Below are positions 23,432 to 34,243 of a stretch of DNA of 64,000 bases, piece by piece; the first letter of the stretch is position 1, and every line of letters starts with the position of its first letter. This DNA is from Dolomedes plantarius. Taxonomy: Eukaryota; Arthropoda; Arachnida; Araneae; Dolomedidae. A model generated the notes under the pieces. That model did no database searches. It had not been told where the DNA came from and saw nothing but the letters and a program-made list of their open reading frames with translations. The translations under genes and the position numbers were made by a program. The DNA is taken from positions 99,964,257-100,028,256 of the forward strand of contig OU015490.1 of NCBI GenBank assembly GCA_907164885.2, in the 5' to 3' direction.

Positions 23432-24440
23432 TACCGTAAGATGGCGTTACTTTGTGATGGATTTTAAGTTTTTTCCTGTGCCAGCCGATCAATTTTATAA
23501 GTAGCCCAAAACGAACAATTGCAAAACTATAGTACATCCTTTCCTTACGTAGTAATGCATTGCGCTAATCCGGATCTTTATTTACCACTGAGAAATTAAA
23601 TTTAAAATGTGTCACAAAGTTGTCCCGCCGAGTGTACTTTGGGATATCTGTGTTTTCGCCTTGAAATCCAAGAGGAAAAATTACTTCACACAAAGTTAGA
23701 CTGTAAAACGCTTATCAAAAGCTTGATACACAATTATATATACCTATTACAAATATTGGATAGCTTTATCTATATCTTTGACATCAAAGAGACCTCGGGT
23801 GCCCAGACCAGCCATGAGTTCTTTGAGAAGATGAGAAAATTCGTCTTTCTGCACATTCTGCTCCTTCGGGTAGTTTTTTTTCCAGATAGTCAATACTTCC
23901 TTCTCTCCAGTAAAGTATTTTAGAGGGCGGAAAAGAGCAACATCGAGCGGCTGGAGGAGGTGGGTCGACTTTGTGGGTTATTTTGTGACAGTCTCAATGT
24001 GTCACAAAGCAACCCCGTCACCTTTCGATATTTAGGTTATGTTCTCATAGCTCTCGGAAATATCACTACACAAAAGTTATATTGCTCGACAATCTAACCA
24101 GCATATTGACAGTAAAAAAATAATTACCTGTGGCAGTTGATTGTATAAGGTATTAGCCTCCAGCACAGAAAGTTTCCGGAGTCAATAGCTTGACAACAAT
24201 AGTTTGAGTCGATAGCTTGACAACAGGTTTGAACAATACACTGGCCAGCGAAGGCAAATATCACGCAGAAGTTTCAGACACTGGCCACTAGGTGTCTCTG
24301 TATGTCGGACAAGCTGTTGGCGCTGTTCTTTACCTGCCCGGTATCACGCTCGCGGCGCAAGATCAGAAATATGAAACAATTAATATGTGTCACAAAGTTA
24401 CCCCTGCAGTCACAAAGTAACCCCACATCGTCTTAGGGTA
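23432..24440 (-). mobile_element. Internally deleted pogo/Tigger-like transposon
   Basis: Termini TACCGTAAGATGGCGTTAC (left) and the inverse of TACCCTAAGACGATGTGGGG (right). The subterminal motif GTGTCACAAAG occurs near 23,610, 23,998 and 24,388, and AGTCACAAAGTAACCCC at the right end; these may be transposase binding sites. It encodes only part of a transposase. Confidence 0.75.
23715..23972 (-). pseudogene. Pogo/Tigger-like transposase fragment (DDE_1)
   Basis: Read from 23,967 on the minus strand: STHLLQPLDVALFRPLKYFT then VLTIWKKNYPKEQNVQKDEF, SHLLKELMAGLGTRGLF. The HLLQPLDVA(L/V)FRPLK motif is the hallmark around the third catalytic Asp of the pogo/Tigger (DDE_1) family. The first two catalytic residues and the CENP-B/psq-type DNA-binding half are absent, so this is a deletion derivative. 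Confidence 0.82.
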
Positions 24441-24452
24441 TTTATTATATTT

Positions 24453-24490
<38 letters not shown>

Positions 24491-24953
24491 TCACGCCGCT
24501 ATCGCCGTGCACCCATCTAAATACACTAATTACTCCAAATGCAGTCATCAAACAGTAGGCCGGTGTAAGAACTAATACTTAATTAACTTTTAAACACCTC
24601 TTTATTAATTAACATTAATCGAATACCCAATTAGTCCAGCTAAATCGCCATTTTCAATCATCTCACAGAGCTCCCGACAGACGCACGTCTTGTTTCTATA
24701 AACGATTTCCCCGAACTGCGTAATTTCTTTCTCTCCCGTTATATAAGTCACATAGGCGTAGGCTATCTTCTAGAGCCCCCCCCCTCTGCTCGAACATCCG
24801 ATGATTATGTAAGATAACGCGCGTGCGAGCGAATGACCCTGAACATCTCGCTGCGAAACACATTCCCTGAATTTGACCACGCTAGAACTTTAATAGAATT
24901 TACTGTTTAACGCTCATTAATATAATTAACTATAGCTTATGCTTTAATCATCT

Positions 24954-25004
<51 letters not shown>

Positions 25005-25271
25005 TAAGTAAGAAATTGAAAATATCCTTACATACTGAACAAAATACAAAATATTCTTTTCTAAAAATCCTCCCATAAATTTGAGGTGTGTCAATGTGTC
25101 CGAAAAATATGGTAAGAGAAAAAATAAATAAATACATTTACAACTGCAATGGATATTTTCTGTAAATTCCAAAATTGATTCTTTAGTATCTTGTAAATAA
25201 AAATTCCTCCATTATATAAAAATGAAATGCTTGAGAAATATTTAAAACTAAGATTATAATATTACTGTTTG
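24441..25271. other. Unassigned DNA with two TA tracts
   Basis: Holds (TA)n at about 24,459-24,488 and (CA)n(TA)n at about 24,955-25,000. Between them, 24,500-24,900 is a less AT-rich block with TTATATAAG near 24,739. It could be an LTR or exon, but nothing supports either. Confidence 0.4.
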
Positions 25272-25283
25272 AGAATCACTGTT

Positions 25284-25629
25284 GTTGTTTGGGTTTATAA
25301 TGCCCTCTGGCTGGAAATTCCAGACCAGGTTCATAGAGGCATTCTGGCTGATGCGTGCAGATCCGGTTTATAATACTACCACAAGGGTCAGAGTCCATTT
25401 TAGCTACATGCCACCTCAATTTTAACAGAAAACCCCCAGGGATGACATCTGGTCGGATCGTACCCTCTACCACCCTCTCTTACCTCATGGAGGGACTTTC
25501 CGGTCTGCGGATTTAACGTACCCATATCCGGCCTAGACACGGAGGTTTTTAATGGCAGTGGTAGGGATTCGATCCGAGCAACCTTAGCCCCAAAGGCCGA
25601 CGCAGTACCATTAGGTTACCTCGGACCCA
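25284..25629 (-). repeat. tRNA-derived SINE-1, full-length, with 12-bp target duplication
   Basis: Flanked by AGAATCACTGTT on both sides (25,272-25,283 and 25,630-25,641), the mark of target-primed reverse transcription. The minus strand begins with a tRNA-like head (GGGTCCGAGGTAACCTAATG; B-box-like GGATCGAATCCC) and ends in an ACAACAAC-rich tail. Relatives lie at 43,556-43,909 (same strand), 39,270-39,422 and 19,144-19,212. Confidence 0.85.
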
Positions 25630-26030
25630 AGAATCACTGTTTTACACTATATCTATGTTTAAAACTTTGTTATGACTTCCCCGAGACTGAAAGTGATGCA
25701 AACAGACGAAGTCCGTGACACCATCTCTAACGAAAAACAAAGTGAGCTCCTTATTCCAGGTTTTCCCGACTCCCAAAAGCTGGGCTGAATATAAAAAAAA
25801 TCGGTCAGACAGTTGGCTTAAACATTCTACAACGCAGTTTAATCAATATCACTTGGCTGCTCTTTTCATAATATCCCCATAAGACGTATAAATTACCGTA
25901 GATTGGGGTTACTTGGACCCAAAAAGTGAAGATTTTTGTACATTTCTTACCTAACGATAGCCTTAAAAACATGTTTTTGCTGATAACCTGATTTGAACAA
26001 CTTATTTTAAGACTTCCCAGGATTTTAGGT

Positions 26031-26375
26031 TGAAGAAATTTAACTACTATATTCTACTAGAAACTAAACAAAGGAGTGAGAAATCTTCAAAACGAAAGTG
26101 GTGCAAAGTTTAAATCATCTTTACATATTTTTTAATGAATTTAATATATTTACATATTTACAAGAAGATAATAATAGGCTGGAAAGCCTCTACATTAACT
26201 AAATTCGAAAGAATAGACATATTATGGGATCTTAATCCCTTTCAAAGAAATCTACATTCTGACAACTGATTCAACACTCTCTCAAAAGACAAGAACAACG
26301 AATTCTAAACATTTTGAGAATAAAATCAAACCGATGGGCTTACAGCGCCATCTCTTGACATATTATTTCTCTACA
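26031..26375 (-). repeat. 3' LTR of Bel/Pao element
   Basis: 345 bp, TG...CA on the plus strand. Appears identical to the 5' LTR. Confidence 0.95.
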
Positions 26376-26388
26376 CACTCCCCACCTG
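26376..26388 (-). promoter_or_regulatory. Polypurine tract
   Basis: Minus strand reads AGGTGGGGAGTG immediately before the 3' LTR, the expected primer site for plus-strand synthesis. Confidence 0.75.
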
Positions 26389-26803
26389 AACTCTGATAGG
26401 AGTTCATCTACTCCAATACAATCATGAACAAAAAATTCCCATTTCTAAAAAGCAAAATTTCTAATCAATCAGATTTTTCAAAAATACAGTGCAAAAAAGA
26501 GAGAATAAACAATAGGTTAATACTTGAATTAAATCACATCAATATCAACAATACTTTTCAATATCTAGAGTATATAATAGGCATAAAGTTCTATCTAAAA
26601 TAAAATAGGAAAGCGTTTAACAAATTAAAAAGTAATAGGAATTATTATTAAAATAAATGCAAATATAAAGAAAATTATTATTAAACAATTCAAATAGTGA
26701 AGTTTGAAACTTCAAACTTAAAAGAATAATAAACTAAAGAACATTTCAAATTATTCAATTCAATATTTAAGTAAAATAAAAAAGGATATATAAACGTTAG
26801 AGT
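26389..26803 (-). other. 3' untranslated region of Bel/Pao element
   Basis: About 415 bp of AT-rich sequence between the integrase stop and the purine tract. No additional open frame is seen. Confidence 0.7.
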
Positions 26804-28765
26804 TCAATATAGTTCAAGAGGATATAAGTGTTGTGCAGTTCGTTTCAAAGTCCCATTTCCAGTTTTTAATTCATAAGATCGAACTTTACCGTCACGTCCA
26901 GGAACGACTTTAATGATTTTACCTAGTTTCCATAACAGTTTGTTTTTGCTATCTCCTTGAATCAGCACAACATCTCCTAATTTTAGTTCGGGTTGAAAGT
27001 CAGGATTTTTTAAAGAATGGGCGGTTCTAAGGTCTAACAAATATTGCTGTTTCCATTTACTCCACAACTGTTTTAACAGCAATTCTTGATAGCGTTTTCT
27101 TTTTAAGAGAGTCTTTCTTGTTGTTTCGATACCGATGATTTCAGCGAAAGTCAAAGGGTACGTAGGATCAGTTCGTCCAAAGTTCAGGAAACACATTGGA
27201 GTCAAGGGTTGTGGCTCATCATTTTCATTATAAACGTAGCTCAAAGGTCGTGAATTAAGAACAGTTTCTACCTCGACGAGTAGAGTAGACATTTCTTCGA
27301 AGGTCAACAACGCTTTTCCTATAACTTTTCTCAAACAGTTTTTGACGGATCTTACGAGTCTTTCATAAAACCCTCCCCACCATGCGGCTCGCTCGATGAT
27401 AAACTTCCACTGAGTTCTCTCTTTGGCAATGAAATTTTTAAACACATCATCTTCTAAAATTCTAGAAAAGTTCTCAACTTCTTTTTTAGCCTTCTTGAAG
27501 GTTTTTGCGTTATCAGAATAAATGATTTTACAGTTTCCCCTTCTACTCAAAAATCTGCGAAATGCAAGTAAAAATGATTCTGTCGACATGTTTGAAACTA
27601 GTTCCAGGTGTATAGCTCGGGTTACAGCACATGCGAATAATGTGATGTATGATTTTTGAGTATCCTTTGAATTCTTTACGTAAACCGGCCCAGCAAAATC
27701 AACTCCACAAACAGCAAATGGGGGTGATTCAAGGATTCTGTCTTTAGGTAAGGGCGCTGTCATCTGGTCTGCAGGTTTGGCTGAATATTTTTGGCAAATT
27801 AAACAACTTTTTATAGTCTTTTTGACTAACTGACGTCCTTTCGGGACCCAGAAGCGAGATCTAACTTTAGCCAAAGTTGCAGCAGTCCCTCCATGCATTG
27901 TCTTCTCGTGTTGTTTACGTACAATTAAATAGGTCAATCTAGAATTTTTAGGCAGAATCATTGGATGCTTATTACCTAGTGTAAAGTCAGAAAATTCTAA
28001 TCTTCCTCCTAATCTCATGATTCCCTTTTCATCAATATATGGGACAAAATTGTACAGAGGGGAGTTCTTGTCAATCGGTTTACCTTCTATTAAGGATTTA
28101 TATTCTTCGGCAAAAACCGTTTTTTGTTCAGACCGAATCCAGAAATTTTCGGCTTCTAATAGTTCTTCTGTTTTTAGAGTTCCCTCAACACTACTACATT
28201 TTCTCAATTTTGAAACGAAGCGTTTTATCCAAGCGGTGACCCTCAACAGTTTCTCTAAATTACTATATTTTGATAAGTCAAAGAGGTCATCAATATTTAC
28301 GGTAGTACATTCAAGCTGATGTACATCAGTAGATTTTTTCCGATATTCAAGTTTGGTTTCGTCAATTGTGTCTGTAAGGTCTAATTTTGGCCAAAGATCA
28401 GGAGAGAGCTGAAGCCACCGTGGACCTTGGGTCCAAATGGGTTCATTCGTTAATTTAGATATTTTCGTTCCCCGAGATACGAGATCTGCAGGATTGTCCA
28501 CCCCTGGACAGTAATGCCAATTTTGAGGCGGGGTCAATTTTTGAATTTCCTCGACACGATTCTTTACGAAGGGTTTGAAAGTTGCCGGTTGTTTTCTGAT
28601 CCAAAAATAAACAATTGTCGAGTCTGTCCAAAAAAAGCAAGGTATATTTAACTTTATCGATTTCAAAATATTGTTACTTAACTTTGCTGACAATAGTGCT
28701 CCCATCAACTCCAATCTAGGCAAAGTGAGAGCTTTTAGTGGAGCTACCCTATTTTTAGAAGCAAC
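26804..28765 (-). CDS. pol: Bel/Pao pol, 3' part: RNase H end and integrase
   Basis: A 639-codon stretch from the first Met (28,723). The frame is open a little further upstream, where it shows the conserved lead-in to the RNase H Glu (LPRLELMGALLSAKL). Next come the RNase H Asp (FFWTDSTIVYFW), an HHCC integrase zinc domain around residues 265-310 (HGGTAATLAKVRSRFWVPKG, SCLICQKYSAKP), and the integrase core with Asp in GVDFAGPVYV (about 341), Asp in YSDNAKTF (about 401) and Glu in GGFYERLVRSV (about 453). The C-terminal domain (DUF5641-like; LKLGDVVLIQGDSKNKLLWK) completes it. It belongs to one polyprotein with the frame upstream but is shifted by one base, so it has no start of its own. Apart from that it looks undamaged. 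Confidence 0.92.
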   Translation of the reverse strand, partial: VASKNRVAPLKALTLPRLELMGALLSAKLSNNILKSIKLNIPCFFWTDSTIVYFWIRKQPATFKPFVKNRVEEIQKLTPPQNWHYCPGVDNPADLVSRGTKISKLTNEPIWTQGPRWLQLSPDLWPKLDLTDTIDETKLEYRKKSTDVHQLECTTVNIDDLFDLSKYSNLEKLLRVTAWIKRFVSKLRKCSSVEGTLKTEELLEAENFWIRSEQKTVFAEEYKSLIEGKPIDKNSPLYNFVPYIDEKGIMRLGGRLEFSDFTLGNKHPMILPKNSRLTYLIVRKQHEKTMHGGTAATLAKVRSRFWVPKGRQLVKKTIKSCLICQKYSAKPADQMTAPLPKDRILESPPFAVCGVDFAGPVYVKNSKDTQKSYITLFACAVTRAIHLELVSNMSTESFLLAFRRFLSRRGNCKIIYSDNAKTFKKAKKEVENFSRILEDDVFKNFIAKERTQWKFIIERAAWWGGFYERLVRSVKNCLRKVIGKALLTFEEMSTLLVEVETVLNSRPLSYVYNENDEPQPLTPMCFLNFGRTDPTYPLTFAEIIGIETTRKTLLKRKRYQELLLKQLWSKWKQQYLLDLRTAHSLKNPDFQPELKLGDVVLIQGDSKNKLLWKLGKIIKVVPGRDGKVRSYELKTGNGTLKRTAQHLYPLELY

Positions 28766-31700
28766 GAAGGCGTTTTAATTTCATTATTGTTTGTTGTGAA
28801 ACGTAAGTAGGCAACTGTACCATAGGCTTTCGTGCTTGCGTCTGAGAAACAATGTAATTCGATATTTTGGACATCAAAGTTCGAGAATTTGAAAAAGTAA
28901 TGACGAGGGATAGAAAATTCGGCCATTTGAGGAATCTCCTCACACCAGTTTCTCCATTGGGAGGTTAAATCTTCTGGCAGTGGTTCATCCCAATCTATAC
29001 GCGATGACCAGATCCTTTGTATCAAACACTTTATTCTAACAGTGAAGGGTCCTAAAATTCCTAGAGGGTCGAAAATCCGACCCAACACCTGTAGGATAAA
29101 TCTTTTTGTTTCTATAGGTTTAGACAAAAATGACAATAGACTTCGAACATCAAAATACAACAGATCGTTAGAATTATCCCACGCCATACCTAGGACTTTA
29201 AATGGGAGATTTTCTTTATCAAAAGTTTCGGGGTCTTCATCTGAAACGATACCTTCCTTTATCCACAGTTCATGTAATTCTTTCGAGTTAGTACGAAACT
29301 TATGCAAATGCATACTAGCTTCTTTGAAAATTTTGATCGATTCTAGAGTCGTAGTCAAAGTTTCTCTGACTGTCAGCTGACTTCCGATTGCGTCATCTAC
29401 GTAAATATTGTCATCTAAAAGGTCCACAGTTGTAGGATAGACTTCTCTATATTTTTTCAGGTGGTATCTAATAGTCGCTGCCAACAGAAACGGAGAACAG
29501 TTCATCCCAAATAACACTCGAGTAAATCTATATATATTAGGGGGGATGGTTTCATCAGAGGGAATTTCGGAGAATAGAAATCTAGTTACATCTCGGTCTC
29601 TTTCATCTATGAGAATTTGTAGAAAGGCCTGTCTGATGTCTGCAGTGAATGCAATAGGATTATATCTAAACCTTAATAGGATGTCGAATATCTCAGGGTA
29701 CAAATTGGGTCCTACATGAAGACAGTCATTTAAAGAATTCGAGCCTGGGGGATGCGATGACGCATCAAAAACAATACGTAATTTGCTCGTGGTTCGATTC
29801 TCGCGTATAACTTCCCTATGTGGCAAGTAAAATGTAACGTTTTCTTCACCTTGAACATCTGTTACTCGTTCTATGATATTTTGATTTAAGTAATCTTGTA
29901 TTACATTTTGATATTCAAAAAATAGATCTGGATTTCTTTTAAACCGTTTTCTAAGTCGATCGAACCTTTGTTCTGCGATTTCCCAGTTATCATTCAAATC
30001 TGAAGTGTCATGTTTCCAAGGTAATCTAACTTTGTAGCGAGAATTTTCGTATGTTATATTGGATTCGAAATGTTTAAGTGCTTCATTTTCGGTTGAATCT
30101 AAATTTTCTTTTTCACTAATAAGTCCTGAATTTTCTAGACTCCAAAATTTTGTTATTTGTTTAGAAATTAGATCTTCCCCTACAATTACATTGAATGATA
30201 GAGAGACTTCATTCTGACTCTCCCTTCCTTGTAAACACCAACCGAAAATAGTCTCTACTGCGACAAGATTTTTATTCAAACGCTTAATGTGTCCCATGAC
30301 AATATCATAATAATAGTCTGCTCCGATTAAAATGCCAATTGATTCTTCACTATCGAGGGAATCTGCGAGTATCAAATTCTTTAGTTGTCGAATTTGTCTA
30401 ATTTCTTCTAATCTAGGAGTCGGAACGTTTGAGCCTGAAATTTGATCCGTTACTAATAATTCAACTTCTATTCTAGAGTCAGAAGAACTTTTATGTTCCA
30501 AACTCAATTTAACCACGTCATAATTTCTTTGAATAGGTGTGGTGTTCCCAAAGGTGTAAACAGTTAATTTTTCTTTCCTAGTTACTTCGAGATTTAATTT
30601 GTTAGCTAATTCGCGTGTGACGAAACTTTTCATGCTACCCGTATCAAGAAGGAGCCTGGCAAACATTTTTTCTTTTCCTGCTTTAATTTTTATCGTGCAG
30701 GTCTGCAGAAGTATCACATTGTTAACATGCGAAACGGCGGAAACAATTTTTTCACTTCGTGGTTCAACTTGTGTTTCAATTTTTGAAATTGAAGAAACCT
30801 CACATTTATCAGCTTCCGAATTTTTGACTGCCGTGTTTGATTTAAAACATATACCTTCATAGTGTTTGCCCCCACAGATCCTACAAGCCTTTGTTTGTCG
30901 ATAAGGGCAAAATGCAATTTTATGTTTCAAAGACGTGCACAAAAAACATCTATTGCTCTGCTTTAAAATGTCTCTTTTTTCATTTACTGTAAACACTCCG
31001 CAGTTTTCCGATAAGTGTTCCTGAGAACAAAAAATACACTTCCGGTTTGGTAATGTTGTCGCAATAAATTCATGTGTGGTAACCGACGGTTTTTGTTTTG
31101 AATATTTGTTAAAGTCTTTTCTTTTAACATTAGAATTCCACGTATACTTTGAGTCAAATTTGTTATATGTGTTCTTGGATTCCAGAAGTTGTTTTGATTT
31201 GTGAGAAAGCGACAAACAGGAGATTTTTTCCCGGGATTCTATCTCAGTCCGTAAAAATTTGAGAAAATTGTCTAAATTAAAAGTTCGACTATCTATATTA
31301 GTACGATGGAACTCCAAAGCAATATCGTTGGGAATGGTTTTCAACAAAACCGGAATTAACATGTTAGAATAGGATTCTTGTTTTACATCGAGAGAGGAAA
31401 GACTTCTAATTTGAACATTTATTGTGTCATACAATTTTCTTAATTTTGTTACATCATTCGAGTTTTGTACAGGGTTTAAATTCAAGAGATTTGACATATG
31501 CATATTGATTATCAACTGGCTTTGACCAAATCTATTGGTAAGAATCTCTACAGCCGAATCATAATTGGATTCTGAAATCGAAAATCCATCAATAGAACTT
31601 GCTGCATTTCCACCCAAATACGATTTTAAATAGTTGAACTTCTCTACTTTTGAAAGCGTTGTATTTTCATGAATTGTAATTTTAAATGAATTCCAAAAGT

Positions 31701-32130
31701 TGCTCCATTCATTACAATCGCCATAAAACTTTTGTATCGACATTTTGGGTAATTTAACATTACTTTCAGATTCTTTTTCTTTTTTACTTCCGATTTCTGA
31801 ATGCGAGTCGCTAGAAATATTTAAGTTCAATTTTTGAGATTCGACGTTCTTGAAATAACGTTTGATTTTTGATTTCGTTATTATTATTGTATCACTATAT
31901 TCCATGGAAGTTACAATATCTAATTCTAATTTACCATCCTCATTTTTAATCAAACTTTGGATTTTTTCATCTAAATCCCGAATTTCTATCTCTTTCGAAC
32001 TTAAAAGTTCAAAACAATCATCCAATCCTGATTTATCCTGGTCTTCAATCAATTTATCAACATTTTTAACGATATTCGTGATGGAAGAACGTAAAGTAGC
32101 TCTTCTTTTGTTTAACGCCTTGACATCCAT
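28744..32130 (-). CDS. gag-pol: Bel/Pao gag-protease-reverse transcriptase polyprotein
   Basis: Open to 32,211, but the likely start is the Met at 32,130 (MDVKALNKRRATLRSS), giving 1,128 codons. Numbered from 32,211: coiled N-terminus, DUF1759-type gag (about 160-350; FYGDCNEWSNFWNSFK), three CCHC-like knuckles (about 390-455; CIFCSQEHLSENC, CFLCTSLKHKIAFC, CRICGGKHYEGIC), retropepsin with LLLDTGSMKSF (about 521; DUF1758-type) and reverse transcriptase with YVDD at 937-940. The first RNase H Asp (FSDAS) follows near 1124. The frame then ends early at TAG (28,744-28,746), because the frame of the rest of pol is one base away near 28,765-28,770. That is best read as a single-base loss (or assembly error), since gag and pol otherwise share one frame. 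Confidence 0.93.
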   Translation of the reverse strand: MDVKALNKRRATLRSSITNIVKNVDKLIEDQDKSGLDDCFELLSSKEIEIRDLDEKIQSLIKNEDGKLELDIVTSMEYSDTIIITKSKIKRYFKNVESQKLNLNISSDSHSEIGSKKEKESESNVKLPKMSIQKFYGDCNEWSNFWNSFKITIHENTTLSKVEKFNYLKSYLGGNAASSIDGFSISESNYDSAVEILTNRFGQSQLIINMHMSNLLNLNPVQNSNDVTKLRKLYDTINVQIRSLSSLDVKQESYSNMLIPVLLKTIPNDIALEFHRTNIDSRTFNLDNFLKFLRTEIESREKISCLSLSHKSKQLLESKNTYNKFDSKYTWNSNVKRKDFNKYSKQKPSVTTHEFIATTLPNRKCIFCSQEHLSENCGVFTVNEKRDILKQSNRCFLCTSLKHKIAFCPYRQTKACRICGGKHYEGICFKSNTAVKNSEADKCEVSSISKIETQVEPRSEKIVSAVSHVNNVILLQTCTIKIKAGKEKMFARLLLDTGSMKSFVTRELANKLNLEVTRKEKLTVYTFGNTTPIQRNYDVVKLSLEHKSSSDSRIEVELLVTDQISGSNVPTPRLEEIRQIRQLKNLILADSLDSEESIGILIGADYYYDIVMGHIKRLNKNLVAVETIFGWCLQGRESQNEVSLSFNVIVGEDLISKQITKFWSLENSGLISEKENLDSTENEALKHFESNITYENSRYKVRLPWKHDTSDLNDNWEIAEQRFDRLRKRFKRNPDLFFEYQNVIQDYLNQNIIERVTDVQGEENVTFYLPHREVIRENRTTSKLRIVFDASSHPPGSNSLNDCLHVGPNLYPEIFDILLRFRYNPIAFTADIRQAFLQILIDERDRDVTRFLFSEIPSDETIPPNIYRFTRVLFGMNCSPFLLAATIRYHLKKYREVYPTTVDLLDDNIYVDDAIGSQLTVRETLTTTLESIKIFKEASMHLHKFRTNSKELHELWIKEGIVSDEDPETFDKENLPFKVLGMAWDNSNDLLYFDVRSLLSFLSKPIETKRFILQVLGRIFDPLGILGPFTVRIKCLIQRIWSSRIDWDEPLPEDLTSQWRNWCEEIPQMAEFSIPRHYFFKFSNFDVQNIELHCFSDASTKAYGTVAYLRFTTNNNEIKTPSLLLKIG

Positions 32131-32254
32131 AATAAATAAAGTATCAAAAACTTTACCTTTGGCAGTTTTCGCATAAAATGCTATCCAATTGCTTGAAATA
32201 ATCACGAACACACAACGATTACTAAATATTTTTACTCTATACTAAACTATTAGG

Positions 32255-32272
32255 TTCCCGGCCGATGCACCA
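32255..32272 (-). promoter_or_regulatory. Primer-binding site, tRNA-Gly (GCC)
   Basis: Minus strand reads TGGTGCATCGGCCGGGAA directly after the 5' LTR. This complements the 3' end of a typical animal tRNA-Gly(GCC), including the CCA. Confidence 0.85.
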
Positions 32273-32617
32273 TGAAGAAATTTAACTACTATATTCTACT
32301 AGAAACTAAACAAAGGAGTGAGAAATCTTCAAAACGAAAGTGGTGCAAAGTTTAAATCATCTTTACATATTTTTTAATGAATTTAATATATTTACATATT
32401 TACAAGAAGATAATAATAGGCTGGAAAGCCTCTACATTAACTAAATTCGAAAGAATAGACATATTATGGGATCTTAATCCCTTTCAAAGAAATCTACATT
32501 CTGACAACTGATTCAACACTCTCTCAAAAGACAAGAACAACGAATTCTAAACATTTTGAGAATAAAATCAAACCGATGGGCTTACAGCGCCATCTCTTGA
32601 CATATTATTTCTCTACA
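32273..32617 (-). repeat. 5' LTR of Bel/Pao element
   Basis: 345 bp, same sequence as 26,031-26,375. Followed on the outside by the AGGT target duplication. Confidence 0.95.
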
Positions 32618-32812
32618 AGGTCTTTTTCAAACCAAAATTTTAATTATATATATATTTAATAAGTTATTGAAATTTGGGTTCAAGTAACCCTCTGATTGGG
32701 GATACTTGGATCCAACCTACATTTTACATGAAATATACAATTCAAATAGGTAGTGAGCTCCAAGTAGAACCTAGTATCTTGAAATAAAAATAGAGGCTAA
32801 TGTATGAAAAAT

Positions 32813-33267
32813 TTATTTTACATTAAAACAGAAAACAAACCCTTTTTTATTTGCAAATCTGATTGTTAACAGTGGATGGGTCTGCAAAACTAATTTTATC
32901 CTGTCACGCCCAGGGAGGTTATTTTGAAAACATTTCCCTGATATTCCATCATGCATTGCAAGGTAATACTTGATAATAAATTGAAATTTCAGTTCGTCTA
33001 CGGGAAATCCAAAATCACAAATTTTGTCTAAATGACTGACACAGGCCAACTCTTCTTCACTAGTAAATATGATTGGATGTTCAAGTTCGTTCAATAAACC
33101 ATTCTTCAATCTCCTTCTTATAGTGGATCTACTAATTTTAAAGTGGGTTGAGGCATCTCTCTGAGACATTTCTCCTGACCTCACAGCATTAAACATTCCT
33201 CTAATTTTTCAACTGTAAAATCTGCATACTCTCTGCTCCTAGGAGACCTCTTGTAATTTCGGAGCAT
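32813..33267 (-). pseudogene. Pogo/Tigger-like transposase N-terminus, frameshifted
   Basis: Starts MLRNYKRSPRSREYADFTVE at 33,267 and runs through EKLEECL. A one-base frame change near 33,185 switches to the 127-codon frame containing AVRSGEMSQRDASTHFKISR, STIRRRLKNG (pipsqueak-type helix-turn-helix), EEELACVSHLDKICDFGFPV and CFQNNLPGRDRI. The order MPRNYKR, psq HTH, 'CDFGFP', 'NNLPG' is typical of arthropod pogo/Tigger transposases. The whole DDE domain is missing: the frame ends at 32,813 and only about 195 bp remain before the Bel/Pao LTR. Confidence 0.82.
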
Positions 33268-33784
33268 TTTTGTATCAGATCTGCGAATAAACGCACATGA
33301 ACCGGTTTAACCATTTAATAAAAGGAAACCGACATGAAGTAATGATATTAATTACTTTTACAGTGAAATTTGAGAATGTCTAATCAAAATTGTGACTATG
33401 GGTTAATTGGACCCATTTTCTTGCTTGGGTTCAAGTAACCCCATTTTTAGTTTATAAGCACACTAGTTAATACTTATAATTTTTACTGGGTTAATTGATT
33501 TTCTATCCGTCTAAAACTATTGTTATATTCTTAATGACTGTATTTGAAATGTAAATTTATCCTTACCTAATCTGGGCCTGCAGTGTGTAAAGAAGTGAAG
33601 GTGGAAGTTATAAGGTCAAAAAAATTCGTGTTTTTATCACAAAGCAACATAACCTAAACTAAAACAAGTAATACATATAACAAAAAAAATTTTTAAAGTC
33701 AATTCCTACTTAGGTCAACAAAGAAAAATTTGAGTGTGAACTAATAGTAGGAATTGAAAAAAAGGATTGCCTGCCAGAACCTTG

Positions 33785-33905
33785 CCTACTGTGCGAGATT
33801 AGGAGGGGGGGGGGGGAAGACAGAGAAAAAAAGGTTGTCAGGTTGGAGATTCGATCCCGCAACCTACAGGACGAGTGTAGCCCGTGCTACCGCAGTGCTA
33901 CCGTT
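33785..33905 (-). repeat. tRNA-related SINE fragment
   Basis: Minus strand shows a tRNA-like segment: GGTAGCACTGCGGTAGCACG and B-box-like GGGATCGAATCTCC. Next to a G-rich run (33,807-33,818). Confidence 0.5.
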
Positions 33906-34111
33906 TACAGAGTAAGAAGAGGGAAATTACTATTCAAGAGCAAGAGACGCTATAGGTCTAAAACTAAAATCGATTAATTCAATTTAATTAATGAATTAAT
34001 ATTTGAAAAAACTGTATTAACATCAAGTGTCATCCACTACAAGTTTAAAAAAATGTATTTGAACTTGAGTGGATGAATAAAAAGTATTTTATTAACGATT
34101 GAAAATTTGAA

Positions 34112-34243
<132 letters not shown>

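Larger units (their letters stand above)
26031..32617 (-). mobile_element. Bel/Pao LTR retrotransposon, near-intact (6,587 bp)
   Basis: Complete structure on the minus strand: 5' LTR (32,273-32,617), primer-binding site, gag-protease-RT frame, RNase H-integrase frame, purine tract, 3' LTR (26,031-26,375). A 4-bp target duplication AGGT flanks it (26,027-26,030 and 32,618-32,621). The LTRs show no difference on reading, so the insertion is recent. One frame break separates the two parts of pol. There is no envelope-like gene. Confidence 0.95.

Noticed and set aside
28017..32176. Plus-strand open frames within the Bel/Pao element
   Set aside because: They lie opposite the gag-pol frames and have no recognisable domains.
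26031..32617. An endogenous retrovirus with an envelope gene
   Set aside because: After the integrase there are only about 415 bp of AT-rich non-coding DNA before the purine tract. The domain order and DUF1759/DUF1758/DUF5641 features are those of a Bel/Pao retrotransposon.
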